Source of the DNA: DSVQ01 sp964484765
GTDB taxonomy: Bacteria; Planctomycetota; Planctomycetia; Planctomycetales; Planctomycetaceae
DNA: 64,000 bases
Assembly: GCA_964484765.1 (NCBI GenBank)
Contig: CAZAGI010000028.1
Location: 21,221-85,220, forward strand
Direction of reading: 5' to 3'
The position numbers were made by a program, and so were the translations under genes. The stretch's first letter is position 1. Every line of letters begins with the position of its first letter. The notes beneath the pieces are model-generated. The model had not been told where the DNA came from. It saw nothing but the letters and a program-made list of their open reading frames with translations, and did no database searches. Positions 46,204 through 53,816 of this stretch are shown piece after piece.

Positions 46204-46390
46204 TCCGGTCCCCTCGCCCCCGTACTCGGGGGAGAGGGATAGGGTGAGGGGGACGAGTGCTGGACACGGCTGTCATCCGTCGCCTGTTGTGCCCCGCCGA
46301 GCGCACGATCAATAACGGCCCGGGCGGGTTGCCACATTCGCCCCCTCACCCCCCGCCCTCTCCCCCGAGTACAGGGGCGAGGGGGCCGGA
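46204..46390. repeat. REPIN-like inverted palindrome pair, family F
   Basis: Arms of about 49 nt (46204-46252 and 46341-46390) are inverted, imperfect copies; each contains GTACTCGGGGGAGAGGG. Lies within the 390-nt gap between the DUF1080 gene start and the end of the DUF1549/1553 gene; the rest of the gap holds no gene. Confidence 0.85.
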
Positions 46391-46460
46391 CTGACACGTC
46401 GTCACTCGGAGGCTTCCGCGGGGAGTATTACCCAAATCGCGATGCGCAGGTTCGCTGCAT

Positions 46461-49400
46461 CTACCGGATGGTCACGAAATCGTTGTGGTTCAGCAGTGCC
46501 TGCACGAGTTGATTCCGTGCGTGGCGTTGAGAATCGGTCTGCTTTGCTGACTGTGCGAGCGTGGCCCATTCCGCGAGCGCGGTGCGGCACACCGCGATTT
46601 CCTCGCTCGTCGGGGTGACGCCAAGAATCGTCGCGTGCGCGGCGGCGATGAACTCGCCGTCATCGGTGGTTCCCATGCGGGCCACAATCTTTTCGGCCGC
46701 GGCGGTGGCCAGCGGGCTGTTCTCCAAGGCAAGCGCCTGCTGCGGCACGATACTTTCCGCCCGGCGGTAACACTCCAGCACGTTCGCGTCGTCGAACGTG
46801 CTCAGAAACTTCTGGTGCTCGTTGTGCGAATGTACGTAATAGAGACTGCGGCGGCGGGAGTCCTGATTGACGGGAATTGATGGTCCACCGAGTGTAAGAT
46901 CGAGTTCCCCGGACAGGGCGAGCAAGCCATCGCGGACGAGTTGCGCTTCCATCCGTCTGGGATTCATCCGCCACAGGAAACGGTTATCAGGATCGCGGTC
47001 CAGATTCGTTTCAGCGACGTCGCTGTTAGACGATGAGAGCCGATAGGTCCGCGAGGTGACGATCAAGCGGTGAACGTGCTTCATGCTCCAGCCGTGGTCC
47101 ATGAATTCCACGGCGAGCCAGTCGAGCAGTTCCGGATGCGTTGGTGGTGTTCCCTTCCGACCAAAGTCGAATACCGTCGGTACCAGCGGCTTGCCGAAGT
47201 GCCGATTCCAGAGATGATTCACCGCCACCCGCGCGGCGAGCGGGTTCGTCCGATCGGTTAACCACAAGGCCAAGGCGGTACGACGGCCGGTGCTGGTCGC
47301 GGGAAACGGTTTGCGGCGCGATTCTTCGCTTTCGAGATTGTTTTCCAGCGTTTTCAAGGCACCAACCAACGGCGTGTAGGTTTCGCCGGGATGTTCCAGA
47401 GACTTTTGCGCCGTATCAAGAGCCGCTTTCGATGCCGCGAGTTTCTTTTCGGCGTCGGCTTTTTTGTCCATCGCCGCTTTCAACAACTCAAGCTCCGCGC
47501 GCGCGATGTCTTCATTCGCCTGTGCCACGGTAACGATTTTTTCCGCTCGCGCTGCTGCTTGGCGTGATGCCGCATCATCTGTAACGGCGAGCCGCTGCCG
47601 GTCCGCGATTGCCTTGGCTTCGATCGCCGCGATCTGTGCCGTGACTGTGGCAACGTGCTTTTCGGCAATAGCGACGTTCACTCGCGATTGTTCGAGCGGC
47701 AATGGTCCTTCCGCAGGTTTGCCCTTCGGTGTTGCCGCTTCGACGAGCGTCACTGAGTCCGGTAGCGCCTTGAGTTCGAAGTGATGGAAGTCCGCCTGGG
47801 CATCAAACGTGATGATTTCGATCGGTCCGGGTTTCCGTTCGATCGGCAGCCGGTAGGCAACGGAATGTTCGCCATCGACCGTGACATTCACCAGCGTGCC
47901 GCGGACGCGCAAGATCATTTCGTGCCGCTGATTCAATTCAATTTTGCGCGCTTGGGCACCGCCGTCCGGATAGACGTAGTTCGGTCCGTTCTTGTAAGCC
48001 ACCTGGGCTTTGGAACCGCCGGCGTAGGAACTGAGATACGCGAGGATTTCCTGTTCTTCCGACGCGACATCGAAGGTGATGCCGACCGATTTCCACATCT
48101 CGCCACCGGTGGGGGTATACCGCAGTGTCGCTTCGAAATTCTCCAGCGGCGGCAACTTGAGTCGCAACGCCGTGCGCGTGGCACCGACTTGTGATTGCCG
48201 GAGCTTGCCATCGACATACTCCCACTGCCCGGAGCGCATCTCCCACACATTCGGTTTCTCGGCCGTGAAATCGTCCTTCACCAACGGAGTATTGTTGACA
48301 TCCGGTGATGGGGCCGGTTTCTTCGCGGTCTCCTCGGCGTCTGCGAGTTTCTTCTTCGCGGCCACCAATGCCGCTTCCGCCTCGACAAGTTTCTGCCGCG
48401 CGACTTTCAAATGGGCTTCCGCAATGAAAACTCGCATCCCGGGTTGCACAGCGTCGATGGGCAATGTGACTGGTTCGATCTTCAATGGCGTGGAGAGCAG
48501 AAACGTCGGGATCGCCGGTTCGATCATGCGGTTTTTGTCGGGATTGCGATCGTCACCCCGGATGTGCAGGAACGTCGGGGCGTCGAGATTGCAGTCGAAC
48601 GCGCGGGGGATGCCGTCCTTTTCGAAGTCGATCTCGCCCGGCACCGCATCGGTTCGCACCTGATACGGTTCGAAGATCGCGCGGATCTGGTAGTAATTGA
48701 CCTGCGAGAACGGGTCGTACTTGTGGTCGTGACACTTCGCGCAGTTGAACGTCAGCCCGAGGAACGACTTCGCGGTGTGTTCCACCGTTTCGTCCAGCCA
48801 ACTGGTGCGGTTGAACTTGAAATACTGCCGGGCGAGAAAGCCACTGGCCCGCAGCTTGTCGAGATCGTTGGGATACAATTCATCCGCAGCGAGCATCTCG
48901 CGGACCATCTGATCGTAGCCTTTATCGGTATTCAGCGATTCGATGATCCAGTCGCGCCAGTGCCAGATGTGCTTCTGCGAATTGCGAACCTCAGCCCCGA
49001 GTCCCCACCAGTCGCTGTACCGCCAGATGTCCATCCAGTGACGCCCCCAGCGCTCACCGTAGTGCGGACTGTCGAGCAACCGCGTCACGACTTTGTCGTA
49101 GGCTTCGGGGCTGTTGTCCGCGAGAAACGCGTCGCGCTCCGCAGGTGTCGGCGGCAGTCCGATCAGATCAAACGTGACGCGTCGCAACCAGACGTCTTTT
49201 GCGGCGGTCTTCTGCGGTGTGAGTCCCTGCGCGCGATGTTTCGCCGCGATGAACGCATCGATCGGATTCTGCGACCATGCGGCATCGGTCACCGTCGGCA
49301 CGGTCGGGCGCTTCGGCGACTGGAACGACCAGTGTTCGCGCGGGTCCCGCTCGGGTTGTTCATCGGCGGGAACTTTTGCTCCGGCGGTAATCCAAGCACG

Positions 49401-49724
49401 AATCACCGCGATTTCCGCAGGTTTGAGCGGTTCACCCTCGGGTGGCATGCGTTCAGATTCTTCCGTCGCGGCGATCCGCTTCAGCAATCGGCTGGCATCC
49501 ACATCCACGGCCACGATGGCCGGTCCGCTGTCGCCGCCTTTGATCGCCAACGTTGCTGTATCAAGCCGCAGGTTCGCTTCCTGCTTGAGCGCGCCATGAC
49601 AGGAGTAACAGCGTTCCCGTAGAACGGGTTTGATCTGCTTGGTGTAATCGACAACGTCTTCAGCGGCCGCAATTGATGCTGCGACGACGAGAAAAATCCC
49701 ACACCGCACTGCTGTCGCAAACAT
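46461..49724 (-). CDS. PSCyt1-DUF1549-DUF1553 planctomycete protein with inserted DUF1080-like domain
   Basis: A protein of 1087 aa from ATG 49724 (AGGGG upstream), with a signal peptide. Domains in order: PSCyt1 with the heme motif CYSCH (about 39-43) and RMPPEGEPL; DUF1549 (DAFIAAKHRAQGL, RHWMDIWRYSD, and CAKCHDHKYDP); an insertion of about 330 residues with two coiled coils around a concanavalin-like domain (KDDFTAEKPNVWEMRSGQW); and DUF1553 (NHLWNRHFGKPLVPTVFDFG, LLDWLAVEFMDHGWSMKHVH). The family is a hallmark of planctomycetes and is often placed near sulfatases; its function is not settled. It is likely periplasmic. Confidence 0.93.
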   Translation of the reverse strand: MFATAVRCGIFLVVAASIAAAEDVVDYTKQIKPVLRERCYSCHGALKQEANLRLDTATLAIKGGDSGPAIVAVDVDASRLLKRIAATEESERMPPEGEPLKPAEIAVIRAWITAGAKVPADEQPERDPREHWSFQSPKRPTVPTVTDAAWSQNPIDAFIAAKHRAQGLTPQKTAAKDVWLRRVTFDLIGLPPTPAERDAFLADNSPEAYDKVVTRLLDSPHYGERWGRHWMDIWRYSDWWGLGAEVRNSQKHIWHWRDWIIESLNTDKGYDQMVREMLAADELYPNDLDKLRASGFLARQYFKFNRTSWLDETVEHTAKSFLGLTFNCAKCHDHKYDPFSQVNYYQIRAIFEPYQVRTDAVPGEIDFEKDGIPRAFDCNLDAPTFLHIRGDDRNPDKNRMIEPAIPTFLLSTPLKIEPVTLPIDAVQPGMRVFIAEAHLKVARQKLVEAEAALVAAKKKLADAEETAKKPAPSPDVNNTPLVKDDFTAEKPNVWEMRSGQWEYVDGKLRQSQVGATRTALRLKLPPLENFEATLRYTPTGGEMWKSVGITFDVASEEQEILAYLSSYAGGSKAQVAYKNGPNYVYPDGGAQARKIELNQRHEMILRVRGTLVNVTVDGEHSVAYRLPIERKPGPIEIITFDAQADFHHFELKALPDSVTLVEAATPKGKPAEGPLPLEQSRVNVAIAEKHVATVTAQIAAIEAKAIADRQRLAVTDDAASRQAAARAEKIVTVAQANEDIARAELELLKAAMDKKADAEKKLAASKAALDTAQKSLEHPGETYTPLVGALKTLENNLESEESRRKPFPATSTGRRTALALWLTDRTNPLAARVAVNHLWNRHFGKPLVPTVFDFGRKGTPPTHPELLDWLAVEFMDHGWSMKHVHRLIVTSRTYRLSSSNSDVAETNLDRDPDNRFLWRMNPRRMEAQLVRDGLLALSGELDLTLGGPSIPVNQDSRRRSLYYVHSHNEHQKFLSTFDDANVLECYRRAESIVPQQALALENSPLATAAAEKIVARMGTTDDGEFIAAAHATILGVTPTSEEIAVCRTALAEWATLAQSAKQTDSQRHARNQLVQALLNHNDFVTIR

Positions 49725-49840
49725 CTGGCGAGCCCCTGCGAGACACTGATGACCATGCCACCAGTCTAACGAAGGGGCGGTCCTCAAGCCCAGTCACGTG
49801 ATCCCGACGAACCAGGTGCGCCGTGGATGAGCTTGAGGAG

Positions 49841-49911
49841 ACGGGGCAGGGGCCCCGTCCTATGAAGGATCGGTTCTTGGTAGTCATCATAGGTCAGGGC
49901 CCCCGCCCCGA
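49841..49911. repeat. REPIN-like inverted palindrome pair, family G
   Basis: Arms 49841-49865 and 49887-49911 (25 nt) are inverted with four mismatches. The left arm is a hairpin of GACGGGGC and GCCCCGTC with the loop AGGG. It separates the DUF1549/1553 gene from the Wza-like gene upstream. Confidence 0.7.
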
Positions 49912-49957
49912 CGGCTTGGCAGGAAAACTTCACCACGACCACAAGGAGCGCCGTGGA

Positions 49958-51775
49958 TCAGTTCGCGCCGGTGGCTTGTGTGCTCGCCAGGCTGAACAGC
50001 GCGCCGGCGAGCAAGTGCCGCTCGATGAACGCCCCCACGGCTTCCAAGGGCGTGTACTGCAGCAGAATGTAATCACCCGGTTGGATCACCGTCCGTTCCG
50101 AGGGATCGCGCAAGGCCTGGTACAAATCGACATGGATCGGAATCTGCGATCCGTCCGGCAGCGGCCGCAGCACGATCACCTGGCTCGCGGAGATCGACAC
50201 GTCACCGTTGAGCGCGGATTGCCCGCCGATCGATGACGTCGCCTGACTGCCACCACCACCGCCGCCCGCGCGTTGTCCGGACGCTACAGCGATCGCACCG
50301 AGCACGTCGAGATCGTAATCGCGCGGCAACGAATACTGTCCCCCGCCGAGCAAGCCGCCAGTGTAGAAGACTTCCGTGTCGCGAGATTCGATGAAGAGGA
50401 TGTCCCCTTCTTCGAGAATGACATCTTCGGGACGAATATCGGCGTGTTCGTTGGGTCCCAGCCGAATGGGAATCCGCACGATCCGGCGGCCATCGAGCGT
50501 TTCGCCGACGTCGAGCGTGTGATGGGGAAAGACTCCCGACTCGAATCCCTGCTGGATCGGAGCCGGAGGCATCATCGGTGGCGAGGCGTATGTCGGCGGC
50601 ACAGCAGCGGGCGGAGCAAAATCTGGAGTCGGAGAGTGAACCATGGGCGCGGGAGGCGGCAACGGATTCCCTTGTGACGGCGTCATGGCCGGAACTGCGG
50701 GTGGCCACGTCGGCGCGCTGAAGCCATTGCCGGGACCGGGCGGCATCGCGGTCCCATTCCATGGCGACGGCGGTGTGATCATCGGCTGTGGGGCCGACCA
50801 GTTGCCCTGGGCCATCGGCGGCGCCGCGATCGGATCGGGCATGGGATTCAAACCCGGACCACCAAACCCGCCTGCGGAGGGAGCCGCTGCAACGCTCGAC
50901 GCGGGTGGGCTCCAGCCGGGACCGCCAACGCGGCGGTAATCGCCTTGCGGGTCGACCGCCGCGGAAGGCGGACCCCATCCCGGTGATTGGGCACGAACGA
51001 CTGCCGGTTTGGAGTCCCGGGTCGAAGTCGAGTAGGGGGACCACTGCGGGACGCCGATCCCGCCACGCGATCGAATGATATACAGGGCATTCTCTGCATC
51101 GAGGCCGGGAAGACCACCGGTTTCCGCGAGGGCATTCAGAACATCATTCTTGTAGACCGGCAAGTTGACCACCTTACCGGTCCCGCGTTTGAGCGCCCCG
51201 ATGTTCAACTGGCCTTGAGCGCCGACCGAAACATCGCTGCTGGCTTCCTGGCGAATCACGAGCACCCGGTACGTGCGCGGTTTCTGCAAGAACACCATGA
51301 CCCGTTCAGCGTCGGGCTGCAGGAATTGCTTCTTTACCATGTAGGCATTGCGGAGCCGTTGCTCAACTTCGGCAAGTGTCAATCCCCGCACCTCAACATT
51401 CCCCACGAGCGGCAGCGAAATCGTCCCGTCATCGCGCACCGGGACGGAATAGCCCACGGAGGGCGGCACATCGCTGTTTTGCTGTTGCGGGAAGTTTGTC
51501 GGCGGCGGTTGATCACGACGCCCCAGAACGCCTTCAACATAGATGCTGAGCAAATCGCCAGAGTCCACGCGGTGCAGATGATTGGGTGGGAGTTGCTGCT
51601 GCAGCAGTTTGAGATCAATGGTGCGCTTGCCCGAGCGTGTGCCGCCACGGAATTCGTCGGGAACGTAGCGCGCCGGAACCCCTTTCACAGGGCGAAACGC
51701 CGCACATCCCGTGACCACGGGCAGCAGTAAGGCTGCCACGCAGAGCATCCAGGATTTCGCGTGATTCGTCGTCAT
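49958..51775 (-). CDS. polysaccharide export (Wza/SLBB) outer-membrane lipoprotein
   Basis: A protein of 605 aa from ATG 51775. The lipoprotein signal ends PVVTGC. A polysaccharide-export domain follows: NHLHRVDSGDLLSIYVEG, YSVPVRDDGTISLPLVGNV, TLAEVEQRLRNAY, and the first SLBB-type region YRVLVIRQE with VLNALAETGGLPGLDAENAL. A Pro/Gly/Met-rich stretch of about 150 residues (roughly 265-415) interrupts it. The last part has LGPNEHADIRPEDVILEEGD and a C-terminal amphipathic segment. It would form the outer-membrane channel for exopolysaccharide. A small lipoprotein gene lies just upstream. Confidence 0.9.
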   Translation of the reverse strand: MTTNHAKSWMLCVAALLLPVVTGCAAFRPVKGVPARYVPDEFRGGTRSGKRTIDLKLLQQQLPPNHLHRVDSGDLLSIYVEGVLGRRDQPPPTNFPQQQNSDVPPSVGYSVPVRDDGTISLPLVGNVEVRGLTLAEVEQRLRNAYMVKKQFLQPDAERVMVFLQKPRTYRVLVIRQEASSDVSVGAQGQLNIGALKRGTGKVVNLPVYKNDVLNALAETGGLPGLDAENALYIIRSRGGIGVPQWSPYSTSTRDSKPAVVRAQSPGWGPPSAAVDPQGDYRRVGGPGWSPPASSVAAAPSAGGFGGPGLNPMPDPIAAPPMAQGNWSAPQPMITPPSPWNGTAMPPGPGNGFSAPTWPPAVPAMTPSQGNPLPPPAPMVHSPTPDFAPPAAVPPTYASPPMMPPAPIQQGFESGVFPHHTLDVGETLDGRRIVRIPIRLGPNEHADIRPEDVILEEGDILFIESRDTEVFYTGGLLGGGQYSLPRDYDLDVLGAIAVASGQRAGGGGGGSQATSSIGGQSALNGDVSISASQVIVLRPLPDGSQIPIHVDLYQALRDPSERTVIQPGDYILLQYTPLEAVGAFIERHLLAGALFSLASTQATGAN

Positions 51776-51850
51776 CGGCGATCTCGTTCCTGCAACCTCG
51801 AACCAATACAAGTCCATTGAGCGCTGCCACGATGGCGTCTACGCACAGGG

Positions 51851-52330
51851 CTAGGTCCCGTTGGGTCCGCATGTCGGGCAGCCGTTGTCGGTTCCGTTCG
51901 ACCAGGAACTCTGGATCCGGTTGAACTGCGAGACGCCGTGGTACCGACTGGCGTCTAACCCGGCTGTGTATCCGTCGAACCAATCCTGCACCGCGTTGCT
52001 GCCGGCGCAGGAACGGTAATACGCATTCCAGTATTTGGAGGGTGGCACCGCGGGAACGACCGGCAATTTGCCGAGCGCCACGTCAATATAGGCCTGTTCG
52101 AATCCCTCGGCGAAGTGCTTTGTCGGCAGGCACTTCTTGTCGTAGGTGTTGAAGAAGTCCCGTTTGGCGCAACTTTTCGCCGTTTGCTTTGTGATCCACC
52201 GGTCTTGAAGGGACACATAGCCGACTGCTGCAGTCTTTGGCGGCACACAATCACTGCATTTCGGCCCCAACACGGCGCAACCGCCGAGCATGAGAGCTGT
52301 GGCTGCTGTGATGGGAATCCGCCGATTCAT
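51851..52330 (-). CDS. small lipoprotein next to the export gene
   Basis: A protein of 159 aa with the signal LMLGGC. The mature part is rich in Cys and Tyr: CSDCVPPK, KSCAKRDFFNTYDKKCLP, HFAEGFEQAYIDVALG, YWNAYYRSCAG, FDGYTAGLDASRYHG, and CPTCGP at the end. The YxxGYxxG-like repeats recall other planctomycete lipoproteins beside Wza genes. The gene ends 75 nt before the Wza-like start on the same strand, which suggests a role in polysaccharide export. Confidence 0.65.
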   Translation of the reverse strand: MNRRIPITAATALMLGGCAVLGPKCSDCVPPKTAAVGYVSLQDRWITKQTAKSCAKRDFFNTYDKKCLPTKHFAEGFEQAYIDVALGKLPVVPAVPPSKYWNAYYRSCAGSNAVQDWFDGYTAGLDASRYHGVSQFNRIQSSWSNGTDNGCPTCGPNGT

Positions 52331-52574
52331 GTCGTTCGCGTCCTTGAGAACCGGTTCCGACTACCGACGGGAATTTTGCGCGAAGCAGCGCGCACTCCCC
52401 CGGAGACGGTGAGCGATACCGCCTCGCTTCCATGTATCGGAAAACGATTACAGCGAATCGACGGTTTTTTCCGCCTTTGACGACCTTACCCGATGTAGGG
52501 GCAAGGAATTCGCCGTAATCGGCGCAGAAGGACCGAATTGGCTCAACGACCACCGAGCGCCGAGCCCGTCGTGC

Positions 52575-53552
52575 CTAGCAGGCGACGGAATCCCACTCCA
52601 GGCCAACGCGATCCGCGACGGTTCGAAGTCGTTCCAGTGCACGGGCTAAGAGCTGTCGCACCCGCTCGGTACTGATCCGTAATTCGCCGGCGATTTCGCG
52701 AAACTTGAACGAGCGCGTCGAGTGTCCCAGCCCAAACCGGCGTTCGACGATCACGCGTTCACGCTCATCGAGATCGGTCAACAAGGCGGCGATCGAGCGC
52801 TTCGCGAGGAGCGCATCGGGTTCATTGCCCATGGGAACGTCGACAGCGGCCGTGGGGAAAGCCGTCGATTCGAGTCCCGTCAGGAAGCGTTTCCGCCGCA
52901 AGCGGTTCCGGGGGGTTAAGCGGAAGAGGCTGTGCCGAATCGCCCAAGTGGCATAGGTGCTGAAACGGAGTCCGCGGGTGTAGTCGAAGATCTCCACGGC
53001 CCGCAGCAAGGGGACATTTCCCTCGCTGATCAACTCATCCAGTGAACTGCCGGCATCAACCATCGTTTTTGCGATAGAAACTACCAGGCGCAAATTTGCT
53101 TGTACAATGGCGTTACGAATTCTCCTCGCCTCAGCGAGCAGCGTTTCCAGCAATACGAGATCGGCTGGTCGCGGTGATGAACCACGCAACGTCTGTTGCA
53201 CGCGGCAGGCACGGAAACGGTAAAAGTGCATCTGGCGAAAAAGGTGAAACTCGGCTTCGCGCGTTAACAGTGGCGTTCGGTAAAGACTGGCAAGATAGGG
53301 GGGAGTGCAGGCCGGCGGCGACACGATCTCGGAATCAGCCGGTGAAGCGTGCGTCGAGACGATCTCAGCATGTGCCGACCGTACGTGAAATTCCGGCGAT
53401 TCGATGACGGAAATTGGTTCCGCCAAGAGCTGATCCAGCCGGGCAATCTGCTCGGGAGTGAGGTGTAACGCTGGCTTTTGGTCCGCCTTCGATCGTCGGC
53501 TCCGGCACTTTGCTGGCGAGTTTCCTGGTTTTGTTCGAGCCACAAGTGTCAT
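52575..53552 (-). CDS. sigma-70 family RNA polymerase sigma factor
   Basis: A protein of 325 aa from ATG 53552; an in-frame ATG at 53594 would add 14 residues. Region 1.2 is seen in YLASLYRTPLLTREAEFHLF. Region 2 reads ANLRLVVSIAKTMVDAGSSL, DELISEGNVPLLRAVEIFDY and RGLRFSTYATWAIRHSL. Region 4 has ERVIVERRFGLG, the helix-turn-helix being IAGELRISTERVRQLLARAL. It is an alternative (group 2/3) sigma factor, not the principal one. Near the export genes, which it might control, but this is inference. Confidence 0.9.
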   Translation of the reverse strand: MTLVARTKPGNSPAKCRSRRSKADQKPALHLTPEQIARLDQLLAEPISVIESPEFHVRSAHAEIVSTHASPADSEIVSPPACTPPYLASLYRTPLLTREAEFHLFRQMHFYRFRACRVQQTLRGSSPRPADLVLLETLLAEARRIRNAIVQANLRLVVSIAKTMVDAGSSLDELISEGNVPLLRAVEIFDYTRGLRFSTYATWAIRHSLFRLTPRNRLRRKRFLTGLESTAFPTAAVDVPMGNEPDALLAKRSIAALLTDLDERERVIVERRFGLGHSTRSFKFREIAGELRISTERVRQLLARALERLRTVADRVGLEWDSVAC

Positions 53553-53816
53553 GTGAGTGCTCTTTCGCAGGATCGGAGCGCATCCCATCGCCATCGACCA
53601 GGACAGCGACCAGACACGCTATTCACCCAAGAATACGCTCACGACACCATTTTTGACAGCGGCAGATGTCATAATTCCTGAAAGCGGGACGCACATGGTC
53701 CACACGACCAGAATTCCCGCTCATTTTCGAGAACGCACATGGACTTTCCGTGCTCTCGGCGAAGACTGCGATCACTCCGTGATCGCGACTCGAGATCTGG
53801 CTACCGCCGGAGTGGC

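Noticed and set aside
48411..49622. 403-codon open frame on the plus strand
   Set aside because: Antisense to the DUF1549/DUF1553 gene; no supporting features.
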